From an uncultured Owenweeksia sp. (lineage in GTDB: Bacteria; Bacteroidota; Bacteroidia; Flavobacteriales; Schleiferiaceae): a DNA stretch of 64,000 nt. Both the position numbers and the translations under genes were made by a program. The stretch spans positions 202,129-266,128 of the forward strand of contig CAKZRR010000017.1 of assembly GCA_937146805.1 (NCBI GenBank), given 5' to 3'. The notes below the pieces were generated by a model. It saw only the letters and a list, made by a program, of their open reading frames with translations. It was not told where the DNA came from and did no database searches. Positions 43,437 through 52,669 of this stretch are shown here, in pieces. Positions within the stretch are counted from its first letter, which is position 1. Each line of letters opens with the position of its first letter.

Positions 43437-43829
43437 TCACTTCGGGTTGGTTGCCGCAATCATTTTGAGCTTGTTGCGATAGGCAATATCCATTACCAAA
43501 ACTACTTTTTCGTAAGGTACTGATTTATCCGCCCTAAGCATTACCACAGCCTCAGGGTCTCCTTTGGTTTCGCTTAATATTAAACTTTCCAATTGGTCTT
43601 CGCTTACAATTTGCTTGCCCACCGAAAATCGAACATCAGGTGAAATGTTTACGGTTACATCTTGTCTTTTTACCGATTGCACCTTACTACTTGGTAGAAT
43701 TAAATCCAAGGCGGAACTGGTAACGAGGGTAGAGGCCAGCATGAAAAATATAAGCAGCAGGAACACAATATCCGTCATGCTACTCATGCTAAACTCGGCA
43801 CTTACCCTATTTCGTCTTTTTAACTCCAT
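43437..43829 (-). CDS. exbD: Biopolymer transporter ExbD/TolR
   Basis: A 130-residue protein with one N-terminal transmembrane helix containing the proton-path Asp (SMTDIVFLLLIFFMLASTLV) and a periplasmic domain ending with VPYEKVVLVMDIAYRNKLKM. It pairs with ExbB in the proton-driven motor that energises TonB. It starts 1 nt after exbB and ends 1 nt before tonB, a tight operon. Confidence 0.92.
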   Translation of the reverse strand: MELKRRNRVSAEFSMSSMTDIVFLLLIFFMLASTLVTSSALDLILPSSKVQSVKRQDVTVNISPDVRFSVGKQIVSEDQLESLILSETKGDPEAVVMLRADKSVPYEKVVLVMDIAYRNKLKMIAATNPK

Positions 43830-43830
43830 A

Positions 43831-44535
43831 TTACATAGGTTCGTTTAGCAGGTCTAAAAACTCTACGGTATTGGCTTCCATTTTATATACTACCTTATCT
43901 ACACGTACTACCAGTAGATTGTAACCAATGTAGGCAATAATACCAACAGCCAAACCAGCTACGGTAGTGGTCATGGCGGTGTAAATTCCTTGAGCCAGCA
44001 TTTCAATATCAATTTGCCCTCCCGCAGCGGCCATTTCGTGAAAGGCTAGAATCATCCCGATTACGGTACCTAAAAAGCCAATCATTGGAGCGGCTCCTGC
44101 GATGGTAGCTAGAGAAGCAAGGTTTTTTTCAAGTCGGCTTATTTCTAACTTTCCCGTATTTTCTATGGCAGAGGTAATATCCTTTAAAGGCTTTCCAATT
44201 CTAGAAATACCTTTATCAATCATGCGCGCTACGGGCGTATTGTGACTTTGGCAAAGGGCTTTGGCTGCATCTAATTTTCCGCCACTTACATGGTCTTTGA
44301 TGTTGTTTATAAAGCTGTCATCAATTTTATTGGCCTTTTTAATGGCGTTAAATCGTTCTACAAAAATGTAAACGGCAATAATGGATAAGATAAACAGAAC
44401 GGACATGATGATGTTACCACCAATGCCACCACTGGTAATAAGTTCTACAACGCTTAGCGTTTTTTCTACAGGTAGTTCATCTACACCAGCTGCGCTTGTA
44501 TCAGCAGCAGCAATATTCATTTGCAATAAAGGCAT
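43831..44535 (-). CDS. exbB: MotA/TolQ/ExbB proton channel protein
   Basis: A 234-residue protein with three transmembrane helices (about 40-60, 137-160 and 182-205). The conserved blocks are LASLATIAGAAPMIGFLGTV (followed by IGMILAFHEMA) and GIYTAMTTTVAGLAVGIIAY, typical of ExbB/TolQ. It forms the proton channel with ExbD. Two possible starts (44535 and Met6) differ little. A TATCTTTG -7 box stands at 44563. Confidence 0.92.
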   Translation of the reverse strand: MPLLQMNIAAADTSAAGVDELPVEKTLSVVELITSGGIGGNIIMSVLFILSIIAVYIFVERFNAIKKANKIDDSFINNIKDHVSGGKLDAAKALCQSHNTPVARMIDKGISRIGKPLKDITSAIENTGKLEISRLEKNLASLATIAGAAPMIGFLGTVIGMILAFHEMAAAGGQIDIEMLAQGIYTAMTTTVAGLAVGIIAYIGYNLLVVRVDKVVYKMEANTVEFLDLLNEPM

Positions 44536-44562
44536 ACTTTAAAGGATATTTTAAAATTCCTT

Positions 44563-44570
44563 CAAAGATA
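44563..44570 (-). promoter_or_regulatory. -7 promoter element of the exbB operon
   Basis: Perfect TATCTTTG on the minus strand, 27 nt before the exbB ATG. Confidence 0.55.
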
Positions 44571-44626
44571 ACGTGGTGCTGAGGTGTAGATTATCTTTTA
44601 AAAAAGAAAAGTTAACAATGGATAGT

Positions 44627-46030
44627 TTACATGTGCAGTATGGTGTACTGCAAAATGTAAGCTCCCGCACCTGCTAGGTATCCTGCAATGGCGAGCAACG
44701 ATATTTTTTTAAGATACCACCCAAAAGGAATTCCTTCTAATCCCATTACGGCTACACCAGCGGCAGAACCAATAATAAGCGCGCTACCACCCGTACCGGC
44801 ACAGTAGGCTAAAAATTCCCAAAACAGGCCGTCTTGCGCAAAGAAAGAGCCTGCTACAGCACTTATGTCATACATCCCCATAGAGGCAGCCACCAAGGGT
44901 ACATTATCAACTATGGCACTTAAAAGACCAATAATAATACTTACTAGGTAAATTCCATTTTCACTATCGGTACCAATGCTGTTGTCTAAAAGTTGCGCCA
45001 TACTTTCTAGCTGGCCAGCCGATTGTAAACTGGCAACGGCTAGTAAAATTCCTAAAAAGAAAAGAACACTGGCAGTGTCAATTTTTTGCAACACATGAAT
45101 TACGCTTAATTTCGATTTCTCTTCAGTGTTTTTATTTCTATGTAAAATTTCTGTGAGTGTCCATAAGGCACCTAAGCTCAACATCATTCCCATAAATGGG
45201 GGTAAATGTGTGTAGGTTTTAAAGATGGGAACAAATAGTAAACCAGCAACACCAGCAACAAATACAATGTTTCTTTCTTTGGCCGTGGTAGGGTTTAGAT
45301 AGTGCTCGACACCTTCTGCTTTTAAGGGTCTCTTAACTTCGCCTTTGTTGGTAAAACTCAAAATAATAAGCGGTATTAAAAGGCAAACTAAACTTGGCAG
45401 TATAACATTTACAACGATGGCTCCAGCCGTAATTTGGGAACCAATCCAAAGCATGGTGGTGGTAACATCTCCAATAGGAGACCAAGCACCTCCAGCATTA
45501 GCCGCAATAATTACCAAACCGGCAAACATCCAGCGGTCATTTTTATCCGCTATCAATTTCCGCAATAGCGAAATCATTACAATAGAGGTGGTAAGGTTAT
45601 CAAGGGCAGCCGAAAAGAAAAAGGTAAGAATACCGACTATCCACATGAGCTTTACCTTGTTGGTAGATTTAATTTTATCGGTAATTACCGCAAAACCTTC
45701 GTGTGCATCAACCAGCTCCACAATAGTCATGGCGCCCAATAAGAAGAACAAAATAGAGGCGATTTCGCCAAGATGCTCAAGTATTTGGTGGTGGGTAACG
45801 TAGTGGGTTATAATTTCGGTTTGGCTGTGATGTTCTCCGCCTGCCATTAAATCAATTAGGTATTGAGGGATACTGGAAAAGTCTACAATTCCTTGCGCAC
45901 CAAGCACATAAACTGTCCAGCAAAGTACGCCCGTCATTAAAGCGGAGGCGGCTTTATCAATTTTAATATTGTGTTCAAATGCAATGGCAGCGTAGCCAAG
46001 CACAAAAATTATTACCATTAAAATGTACAT
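44627..46030 (-). CDS. nhaD: NhaD-type Na+/H+ antiporter
   Basis: A 467-residue membrane protein of about 12 helices. It has the NhaD blocks GYAAIAFEHNIKIDKAASAL followed by MTGVLCW, HLGEIASILFFLLGAMTIVE, LVDAHEGFAVI, FFFSAALDNLTTSIVMISLL, IIAANAGGAWSPIGDVTTTM and SAIVDNVPLVAASMGMYD. It exports Na+ (or Li+) in exchange for H+ and is typical of marine and alkaliphilic bacteria. It is likely monocistronic or cotranscribed with the upstream dehydrogenase gene 21 nt away. Confidence 0.93.
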   Translation of the reverse strand: MYILMVIIFVLGYAAIAFEHNIKIDKAASALMTGVLCWTVYVLGAQGIVDFSSIPQYLIDLMAGGEHHSQTEIITHYVTHHQILEHLGEIASILFFLLGAMTIVELVDAHEGFAVITDKIKSTNKVKLMWIVGILTFFFSAALDNLTTSIVMISLLRKLIADKNDRWMFAGLVIIAANAGGAWSPIGDVTTTMLWIGSQITAGAIVVNVILPSLVCLLIPLIILSFTNKGEVKRPLKAEGVEHYLNPTTAKERNIVFVAGVAGLLFVPIFKTYTHLPPFMGMMLSLGALWTLTEILHRNKNTEEKSKLSVIHVLQKIDTASVLFFLGILLAVASLQSAGQLESMAQLLDNSIGTDSENGIYLVSIIIGLLSAIVDNVPLVAASMGMYDISAVAGSFFAQDGLFWEFLAYCAGTGGSALIIGSAAGVAVMGLEGIPFGWYLKKISLLAIAGYLAGAGAYILQYTILHM

Positions 46031-46051
46031 ACCTAATAGTGTTTGAAAAAG

Positions 46052-47278
46052 TTAAACGAGTTGAGCCAGGGCTATTTGATAAGCCGATTTAGTAAGTTCT
46101 AGAGGGTTGCTGTTATTCTTGTGACAGGCTTCTAGCGCTTCTTTAATTGTGTTTGAAGTATCGTTGAAAATAGATTCATCTGTAAGGTTTAAATCCTGAG
46201 ACATAAGATAACCGAACACGCGAGCCATACCACAATTAGAAATAAAATCAGGAACGCAACTTACTTTTTGATCGGCATATTCTGAAATAGGGCCGTAAAA
46301 AATTTCGTTATCGGCAAATGGCACGTTGGCACCGGATGAGATTACCTCAAGTCCGTTGCTTATCATCTGATCTAAATGGTTTTTGCTAACCAAGCGAGAG
46401 GCGGCAGCTGGAATAAAAATTTCTGCTCCTAGGCTCCAAATTTGCTTTTCTGTCTCCTCAAAGCTCGTAAGGTTATCGGCCACTAAATAGTTGCCCGTTT
46501 TAGCGTTAAACAAGGTTTTTACTTCCTCTAAACTAAAACCATCTTTATTAATAAGTCCTCCAACGCGGTCAATAATGCCTACTACTTTGGCGCCATATTG
46601 CGCAAGGTAAAAGGCGGCAGCTGCAGCTACATTTCCCCATCCTTGTATAATTACGCGTTTACCAGCTACATCACCACCATAAATATTGTAAAAGTGACGA
46701 ACCGACTCGGCTGTGCCATATCCGGTAATCATATCAGCTACGGTATAGCTCTTTTCGTTGCTGGGTATTAGGCTTTCGGTTGTAACCGGAAACAAAACAC
46801 CTTCTTGCAATTGTTTTATTTTTTTGGCTTTATCAGTAGGGTTAGGGTTGAAGTGTCCTACCAATACACCTTCCTGTGGGTGCTCAATTCCTAGCTCGCT
46901 AGTAACTGGAATTACTTCATGAATTTCATCAACATTTAAATCGCCACCGGTTCCGTAATAATTTTTCAAGAGTGGTTTTACAGCTTTGTACCATCTCTCC
47001 AAAACACCGCTTTTGCGTGAATCATTGGGGTCAAAATTAATTCCCGATTTGGCGCCTCCAATGGCAGGGCCTGCCACCGTAAATTTAATCTCCATGGTTT
47101 TGGCCAATGAAAGCACCTCATGTTCATTTAAACCTTTACGCATACGCGTGCCACCACCAGCGGCACCACCGCGCAGCGAATTAATTACTGCCCAGCCTTC
47201 GGCCTCCGTTTCGCTGTCGTTCCAATGAAACACAATTTCCGGTGATTTGTCTTCGTACTTTTTTAGTAACTCTTTCAT
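46052..47278 (-). CDS. Glu/Leu/Phe/Val dehydrogenase
   Basis: A 408-residue amino acid dehydrogenase. Blocks: GGAAGGGTRMRKGLNEHEVL, the substrate site AGPAIGGAKSGINFDPND with the conserved Lys, YYGTGGDLNVDE, TGYGTAESVRHFYN, the Rossmann segment GKRVIIQGWGNVAAAAAFYL, EIFIPAAASRLV and VPDFISNCGMARVFGYLMS. It oxidatively deaminates glutamate or a branched-chain amino acid with NAD(P); which one cannot be told from sequence alone. It has its own -7 box at 47299 and precedes nhaD by 21 nt. Confidence 0.9.
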   Translation of the reverse strand: MKELLKKYEDKSPEIVFHWNDSETEAEGWAVINSLRGGAAGGGTRMRKGLNEHEVLSLAKTMEIKFTVAGPAIGGAKSGINFDPNDSRKSGVLERWYKAVKPLLKNYYGTGGDLNVDEIHEVIPVTSELGIEHPQEGVLVGHFNPNPTDKAKKIKQLQEGVLFPVTTESLIPSNEKSYTVADMITGYGTAESVRHFYNIYGGDVAGKRVIIQGWGNVAAAAAFYLAQYGAKVVGIIDRVGGLINKDGFSLEEVKTLFNAKTGNYLVADNLTSFEETEKQIWSLGAEIFIPAAASRLVSKNHLDQMISNGLEVISSGANVPFADNEIFYGPISEYADQKVSCVPDFISNCGMARVFGYLMSQDLNLTDESIFNDTSNTIKEALEACHKNNSNPLELTKSAYQIALAQLV

Positions 47279-47298
47279 AAAGGTTTGCTTGATGCGCG

Positions 47299-47306
47299 CA
47301 AAAATA
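47299..47306 (-). promoter_or_regulatory. -7 promoter element of the Glu/Leu dehydrogenase gene
   Basis: Perfect TATTTTTG on the minus strand, 20 nt before the ATG at 47278. Confidence 0.6.
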
Positions 47307-47364
47307 AAAAAACATAGAAGCCAAAAACGCTGAGTTACATCAAATCTAACTAAAGTTGTTGCGC

Positions 47365-48438
47365 TTAGCTTTGGTAAATAATTCCAGCACTGTGATCTCG
47401 ACTGCTGCCAGTTACTTGGCTTAGCACATTGTTTTTGTTCTGCAATTTTAAAACTCCTAAAAAAGCAAAAATCAACGCTTCCTTATAATTGATTAGATTA
47501 TGGTCTGGAATTTCAATTTTACAGGTGGAAGATTCACTTAAGAGTTGAACAAAATAGGAGTTAAAAGCTCCGCCACCAGTGAGTAAACAGTTTTTGATGG
47601 AATGCTGATTAAGAACAAGTTTAATTTGCTGAGCGGCATGATGGGCATAGGTAGCTAGGCTATCTGTTTCGCTTAATCCAGCAGATTTAAGAAGCGGAAA
47701 AACTTGTTGGTTGACCCATTCGGCACCGAGTGATTTGGGCCATTTTTGTTTGTAATAATCTAAGTGGTTTAATTTCTTTAATAGCACTTGATTTACGTTA
47801 CCACTCTTCGCGAGAGCCCCATCCTTATCAAAGGAATAGCCTAATTTTTCGCTTAAGTGATTAAATACAAAATTTACCGCGCAAATATCAAAGGCAGTAC
47901 GCCCCATTTCATTGCTAAAAGAAATATTAGCGAAGCCACCCAAGTTAAGACAAGCTTGGTAGTTTGAAAACAAAAGAGCATCACCCATCGGAACCAAAGG
48001 CGCACCTTGACCGCCTAGCGCAATGTCTTGCGTCCTAAAATCACAAATCGTAGTAACACCTAATTGGGTGAAAATTTGAGGGCCATTACCAATTTGGCAA
48101 GTATATCTTTTTTGAGGTTGGTGGTAAAGTGTATGTCCATGGCTGGCGATGGCATCGATGGTGCCTGATTCAATATTGTGTTTTTTTAGGAAGGCACAAG
48201 TGAGCTTAGCCAGATGATTACCATAATCGCTATCAAGTTGCAGTAAATCGGTGGCAGAGAGTTGTGGATTAAATCGCAGTCTTGCCAACCATGTTTCATC
48301 ATACGAGATGGTTTCGGCCTGTTCAATGGTAAAATCCCACCCATTCGCGCTTGGAGTAAAACGGGATAAGCAAAAATCTACACCATCTAATGAGGTACCG
48401 CTCATAATGCCAAGTACTGTCCAAGTTTTATTGTTCAT
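47365..48438 (-). CDS. anmK: Anhydro-N-acetylmuramic acid kinase
   Basis: A 357-residue sugar kinase with GIMSGTSLDGVDFCLSRF, ASHGHTLYHQPQKRYTCQIG, DFRTQDIALGGQGAPLVPMG, CLNLGGFANISF, FDKDGALAKSGNVN and LLTGGGAFNSYF. It phosphorylates and opens 1,6-anhydro-MurNAc from peptidoglycan recycling to MurNAc-6-phosphate. Divergent from the acyl-CoA dehydrogenase; its -7 box (48474) nearly touches that of the neighbour. Confidence 0.94.
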   Translation of the reverse strand: MNNKTWTVLGIMSGTSLDGVDFCLSRFTPSANGWDFTIEQAETISYDETWLARLRFNPQLSATDLLQLDSDYGNHLAKLTCAFLKKHNIESGTIDAIASHGHTLYHQPQKRYTCQIGNGPQIFTQLGVTTICDFRTQDIALGGQGAPLVPMGDALLFSNYQACLNLGGFANISFSNEMGRTAFDICAVNFVFNHLSEKLGYSFDKDGALAKSGNVNQVLLKKLNHLDYYKQKWPKSLGAEWVNQQVFPLLKSAGLSETDSLATYAHHAAQQIKLVLNQHSIKNCLLTGGGAFNSYFVQLLSESSTCKIEIPDHNLINYKEALIFAFLGVLKLQNKNNVLSQVTGSSRDHSAGIIYQS

Positions 48439-48456
48439 AGTTTAATGGGGATGCCT

Positions 48457-48464
48457 TACATTTG
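48457..48464 (+). promoter_or_regulatory. -7 promoter element of the acyl-CoA dehydrogenase gene
   Basis: Perfect TACATTTG, 42 nt before the ATG at 48507. Confidence 0.6.
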
Positions 48465-48473
48465 CCGAATTTC

Positions 48474-48481
48474 CAAATATA
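48474..48481 (-). promoter_or_regulatory. -7 promoter element of anmK
   Basis: Perfect TATATTTG on the minus strand, 35 nt before the anmK ATG. It is only 9 nt from the divergent acyl-CoA dehydrogenase -7 box, so the two promoters share DNA. Confidence 0.6.
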
Positions 48482-48506
48482 AGGGAGCTAATTTTAACCG
48501 TGCAAT

Positions 48507-49649
48507 ATGAAATTTGAATTGACCGAAGAGCATTTGATGATACAACAGGCAGCCAGAGATTTTGCCCAAAATGAGCTGTTGCCAGGTGTTATTGAAAGAG
48601 ATAATGAGCAACGTTTTCCTACGGAGCAGATAAAGATGATGGGAGAGCTTGGCTTTTTAGGTATGATGGTAGATCCTAAGTACGGTGGTAGTGGTTTAGA
48701 TACTATTTCGTACGTATTGGCGATGGAAGAGATTTCAAAGGTAGATGCCTCAGCGTCAGTAGTAATGTCGGTAAACAACAGTTTGGTTTGCTGGGGATTG
48801 GAAAAGTTTGGAAGTGAAGAGCAGAAGCAAAAATATTTGATACCCTTAGCAAAAGGTGAAATAATAGGAGCCTTTTGTTTAAGTGAGCCCGAGGCAGGAT
48901 CAGATGCCACTTCTCAGCGCACAACGGCTATTGATAAAGGCGACCACTACTTGTTAAACGGTAATAAAAACTGGATTACAAATGGTAATACCGCTTCGGT
49001 ATATCTTGTAATGGCGCAAACCGATGTAGAAGCTGGACACAAAGGTATAAACTGCCTTATTATAGAGAAAGGTCAAGATGGTTTTGTAGTTGGCCAAAAA
49101 GAAGATAAGTTGGGTATTAGAGGATCTGATACACACTCTTTGATGTTTCAAGATGTAAAAGTACCTAAGGAAAATAGAATAGGAGAGGAAGGCTTTGGTT
49201 TTAAATTTGCCATGCAGGTTTTGAGCGGAGGAAGAATCGGTATTGCATCACAAGCTTTAGGTATTGCTTCTGGAGCTTATGAACTTGCTTTAAAGTACTC
49301 GAAGGAGCGTAAAACATTTGGTAAAGAAATTGCTAAGCACCAGGCCATTGGCTTTAAGTTGGCGGATATGGCAACGGAAATTGAAGCAGCTCGTTTGCTA
49401 TGCTTTAGGGCTGCATGGATGAAGGATCAAAAAATGAGGTTTGACCGAGAGGGAGCTCAGGCTAAATTATTCGCTTCATCAGTAGCTATGAAAACAACAG
49501 TGGAAGCGGTACAGATTCACGGAGGTTATGGCTTTGTAAAGGAGTATCACGTAGAGCGTTTGATGCGCGATGCTAAAATTACTCAGATTTATGAAGGTAC
49601 TTCTGAAATTCAAAAAATTGTAATTTCAAGAGATTTACTTAGAGACTAA
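48507..49649 (+). CDS. Acyl-CoA dehydrogenase (short/medium chain type)
   Basis: A 380-residue flavoprotein. Blocks: LGFLGMMVDPKYGGSGLDTI, GAFCLSEPEAGSDATSQRTT, NGNKNWITNGNTASVYLVMA, GIRGSDTHSLMFQDVKVPKE, FAMQVLSGGRIGIASQALGI, YSKERKTFGKEIAKHQAIGF, and IHGGYGFVKEYHVERLMRDA followed by KITQIYEGTSEIQKIVISRD, where the Glu of YEGTSE is the usual catalytic base of short/medium chain enzymes. It forms the 2,3-enoyl-CoA in beta-oxidation. A bidirectional terminator follows. Confidence 0.95.
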   Translation: MKFELTEEHLMIQQAARDFAQNELLPGVIERDNEQRFPTEQIKMMGELGFLGMMVDPKYGGSGLDTISYVLAMEEISKVDASASVVMSVNNSLVCWGLEKFGSEEQKQKYLIPLAKGEIIGAFCLSEPEAGSDATSQRTTAIDKGDHYLLNGNKNWITNGNTASVYLVMAQTDVEAGHKGINCLIIEKGQDGFVVGQKEDKLGIRGSDTHSLMFQDVKVPKENRIGEEGFGFKFAMQVLSGGRIGIASQALGIASGAYELALKYSKERKTFGKEIAKHQAIGFKLADMATEIEAARLLCFRAAWMKDQKMRFDREGAQAKLFASSVAMKTTVEAVQIHGGYGFVKEYHVERLMRDAKITQIYEGTSEIQKIVISRDLLRD

Positions 49650-49668
49650 TTTCACTAAACCTAAGTGT

Positions 49669-49712
49669 AAAAATGGAAAGTCGAACTATTTTAGTTCGAC
49701 TTTCCATTTTTT
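49669..49712. terminator. Bidirectional terminator between the acyl-CoA dehydrogenase gene and murF
   Basis: Long perfect stem AAAATGGAAAGTCGAACTA / TAGTTCGACTTTCCATTTT with T and A runs outside, between the two convergent genes. Confidence 0.93.
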
Positions 49713-49717
49713 AAATA

Positions 49718-51001
49718 CTACAGTAATGGGATGGCTTTCTCAAGCCGCATGCCTCTACTCCCCTTTAACAGGATAGTTTTATTAATAGGTTGATTGGAAG
49801 ATAGAAAGTCTAGTAAGTCTTGTGTTTTCTCGAAGCTAATACCTTTATTCTCACATTGGTAAAAAGCTTTTCCTACCAAAATCACTTGTTCAAAGTTCAT
49901 ACTATCGGCCTGTTGTACTATTTTTAAATGCTCTTCACATTCGTACTGGCCTAGTTCAAACATATCTCCCAGTATACACCATTTGGCTGTCGCTGGAAAC
50001 TGTTCAAAGTTAAGGAGAGCCTGTTCCATACTACTGGGGTTGGCATTGTACGCATCAATAATTAATTCGTTCTGTTTGGTTTTAGCAATTTGCGATCGAT
50101 TATTTTCAGGAACATAGGTTTCAAGGGAATGTTTAATTTGTTTTACGGGTACTTTAAAGTAGGACCCAATGGCAATGGCCGCGGCCATGTTACTGAGATT
50201 GTATTGACCCGTGAGTTGGCTATGGATAGTATTTTTTTCGAATCTCACACTTAGTGTGCTCGTTGCTTTTGATTCTTCTTGCTGGGTAATCGTAAAGTCT
50301 CCAGGTCGCGTATCGGTAGAAAAAGTTATTTGCTCAATACCAATACCATGTTCTAACTGCAAGGGGTCACTAGCATTGATAAATACGTGGCCCATCGTTT
50401 TCTTAAGAAAATGATATAATTCTGTTTTACCCGCAATTACGCCTTCAAAACCTCCAAAACCTTCAAGGTGAGCCTTTCCAAAATTGGTAATGTAGCCATA
50501 ATTGGGCTGGCATATTTTACATAGAAATTCAATTTCCTTTTTATGATTAGCTCCCATTTCAATGATGGCGATATCATGTTCCTTTCGGATAGCCAATAAT
50601 GTTAGCGGCACCCCAATGTGGTTGTTTAAATTACCTTGGGTAAAAGCTACGTTATACTTAGAACCAAGTACTTGCGCTATTAGCTCTTTGGTGGTAGTCT
50701 TTCCATTACTGCCGGTAAGTCCAAGAAAGGGGATGGTGAGGTTTTCTCGGTGATGTTTAGCCAATTGCTGCAAACAGCTAAGAACATCCTCTACTAAAAA
50801 GCAATTTGATTGAGCGTAAGCTGGGTCATCTACTACAACATAAGCAGCACCTTTTTCAATGGCCTGAGCAGCATAGGTGTTGCCATTAAAGTTATCGCCC
50901 TTAAGGGCAAAGAAGATAGAGCTCTCTTTAATTTGGCGGGTGTCCGTTGCTACACCAGACGATTGTAAGTAGGCTTGATAAATTTCCTGTAATGTATTCA
51001 T
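49718..51001 (-). CDS. murF: UDP-MurNAc-tripeptide--D-Ala-D-Ala ligase
   Basis: A 427-residue Mur ligase: DTRQIKESSIFFALKGDNFN, P-loop GLTGSNGKTTTKELIAQVLG, TQGNLNNHIGVPLTLLAI, IIEMGANHKKEIEFLCKIC, GYITNFGKAHLEGFGGFEGV, DAYNANPSSMEQALLNF and CILGDMFELGQYECEEHLK. It adds D-Ala-D-Ala to the peptidoglycan precursor in the cytosol. It follows gldJ after a terminator-like hairpin, the same gene order as in other flavobacteria. Confidence 0.95.
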   Translation of the reverse strand: MNTLQEIYQAYLQSSGVATDTRQIKESSIFFALKGDNFNGNTYAAQAIEKGAAYVVVDDPAYAQSNCFLVEDVLSCLQQLAKHHRENLTIPFLGLTGSNGKTTTKELIAQVLGSKYNVAFTQGNLNNHIGVPLTLLAIRKEHDIAIIEMGANHKKEIEFLCKICQPNYGYITNFGKAHLEGFGGFEGVIAGKTELYHFLKKTMGHVFINASDPLQLEHGIGIEQITFSTDTRPGDFTITQQEESKATSTLSVRFEKNTIHSQLTGQYNLSNMAAAIAIGSYFKVPVKQIKHSLETYVPENNRSQIAKTKQNELIIDAYNANPSSMEQALLNFEQFPATAKWCILGDMFELGQYECEEHLKIVQQADSMNFEQVILVGKAFYQCENKGISFEKTQDLLDFLSSNQPINKTILLKGSRGMRLEKAIPLL

Positions 51002-51031
51002 AAAAAAAATCCCCCCGTTTTGGCGGGGGGA
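51002..51031 (-). terminator. GC-rich hairpin between gldJ and murF
   Basis: CCCCCCG / CGGGGGG stem with a short loop, followed on the minus strand by eight T, in the 38 nt between the gldJ stop and the murF start. It should end most gldJ transcripts, so murF depends on read-through or on an unseen promoter. Confidence 0.85.
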
Positions 51032-51039
51032 TAGAAGTT

Positions 51040-52632
51040 CTATTTGTAATAGTAGCGCTTAAACTTATCTCGTTTAATCTCTTTTTGATTTTTCTTTCTC
51101 TTGTCGTCAGGGGTTTGAAATCCTAAACGATCCATGGCGCATCTAAAGCCAATAAAGTCAGTTGCCTGATCTTCTTCAAGGTGTCTACGAGTTCCGGGGC
51201 TTAACCAGTAGGCACGGTCTCTCCAGCTACCACCTTTATAAACTCTAGAACTGTTTCCAATCAAAGTGGTTTGACCATAGTCATACATCATAGGCTCGCC
51301 TTCATCAACTTCTTGATCATAATAAATAGAAGACTCCTTATCACCATCTTTAAAGTCACGGTAATCAGATTTATTGTAGTTTCTGCGGTTTAAGTTTTCT
51401 TCCTCCGTAACCGGACGTGTAGGGAGCTCACCAGGTAAGCGAGAAATGCTACTATCTGTGTTATACTGAGGTTCTTGAAGTACTTCTAAGGCACCCATGT
51501 CCTGATAGTTTTCATCAAAAACCATAAATTGGTTTCCACGGAAAGGGTTCATGTCGGTAGCATCTTCAGAAGTCATAGGACGGTAAACATCCAACACCCA
51601 TTCAGCAACGTTACCAGCCATATCATAAAGACCGTAGTTGTTAGGCGGATAAAATTTAACCTGCATAGTGTAAGCTGCTTGATCATTTAACCAACCACCG
51701 ACACCGGCATAATCTCCACGACCACGCTTGTAGTTGGCAAGCATATCACCACGTTCTTTCTTGTCCGGATTACGCATTGAATTACCAGCCCAAGCATACT
51801 TATTACCTTCAACCGTACGGTTATATAAACGGCTTCCGCTATTCCCGTAGGCGGCGTATTCCCATTCTGCTTCTGTTGGTAGGCGGTATTTTGGTAACAT
51901 AATACCGTCCGTTTTATTTACCGGACGACCTTCTTTTCCGTAGGGGCTGTTAGGGTCGTTGTCCTTTAAGCCTTTTTTGTTTTGTTGCGTGTACTCACCA
52001 GATTTGAATAAATAAACTTCGGTGTTGAAATGATCGGCATCTTGTTGATCAGGGAAATCATTAAATACACCTTCGTCAATCAAGATTTGCTCATTCACAC
52101 GATCTGAACGCCAAGCACAAAATTTCATTGCCTGAATCCAACTAACACCTACTACAGGGTAGTAACGGTAGGCTGGGTAGCGCAGGTAATTTTCCACCAT
52201 TGTTTCGTTATACGATAGTTCATCACGCCATACTAAGGTGTCAGGTAGTGCACTAGTGTAAATTTCAGGATAGTAATCATAATCAAACACACGTCTAATC
52301 CAATATAAGTATGCCAAATAATCCACATTGGTCACCTCATTCTCGTCAATATAAAACGAGTTTACAGTTACCTGACGCGGCTGATTATTCCAGTCCTTGT
52401 AGAAATCTTCTTCTACAGTTCCCATGGTAAACGTACCACCTTCAATAAACACCAATCCTGGTCCAGTTTGTTGTTCCTTAAATTTTTTGGCAATACTAAA
52501 ACCACCATTGTCTTTGTCATTGTAATTCCATCCAGTGGTATTACTCTTTGTTTTTTTACACGAAGTAAAGCACATTGTCATACCAACCGCAAGGGCTAAG
52601 AATGACACTTTTGTAAGGGTTGTTTTTTTCAT
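51040..52632 (-). CDS. gldJ: Gliding motility / T9SS lipoprotein GldJ
   Basis: A 530-residue protein with a lipoprotein signal ending MCFTSC (Cys25). It has a formylglycine-generating-enzyme-like fold (SUMF1/FGE): FIEGGTFTMGTVEEDFYKDW, YIDENEVTNVDYLAYLYWIR, GVSWIQAMKFCAWRSDRVNE, YRLPTEAEWEYAAYGNSGSR, GLYDMAGNVAEWVLDVYRPM and VYKGGSWRDRAYWLSPGTRR followed by HLEEDQATDFIGFRCAM. GldJ and GldK share this fold; the neighbours murF and porU/porV and the basic C-terminus favour GldJ. It is an outer-membrane lipoprotein needed for GldK stability, gliding and type IX secretion. Confidence 0.9.
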   Translation of the reverse strand: MKKTTLTKVSFLALAVGMTMCFTSCKKTKSNTTGWNYNDKDNGGFSIAKKFKEQQTGPGLVFIEGGTFTMGTVEEDFYKDWNNQPRQVTVNSFYIDENEVTNVDYLAYLYWIRRVFDYDYYPEIYTSALPDTLVWRDELSYNETMVENYLRYPAYRYYPVVGVSWIQAMKFCAWRSDRVNEQILIDEGVFNDFPDQQDADHFNTEVYLFKSGEYTQQNKKGLKDNDPNSPYGKEGRPVNKTDGIMLPKYRLPTEAEWEYAAYGNSGSRLYNRTVEGNKYAWAGNSMRNPDKKERGDMLANYKRGRGDYAGVGGWLNDQAAYTMQVKFYPPNNYGLYDMAGNVAEWVLDVYRPMTSEDATDMNPFRGNQFMVFDENYQDMGALEVLQEPQYNTDSSISRLPGELPTRPVTEEENLNRRNYNKSDYRDFKDGDKESSIYYDQEVDEGEPMMYDYGQTTLIGNSSRVYKGGSWRDRAYWLSPGTRRHLEEDQATDFIGFRCAMDRLGFQTPDDKRKKNQKEIKRDKFKRYYYK

Positions 52633-52669
52633 AACTCTAAGAAAAATATAGCGTTGGGTGATGTTCTAA

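Noticed and set aside
45345..45803. Plus-strand open frame of 152 codons antisense to nhaD
   Set aside because: nhaD is clearly coding on the other strand; the antisense frame is a shadow.
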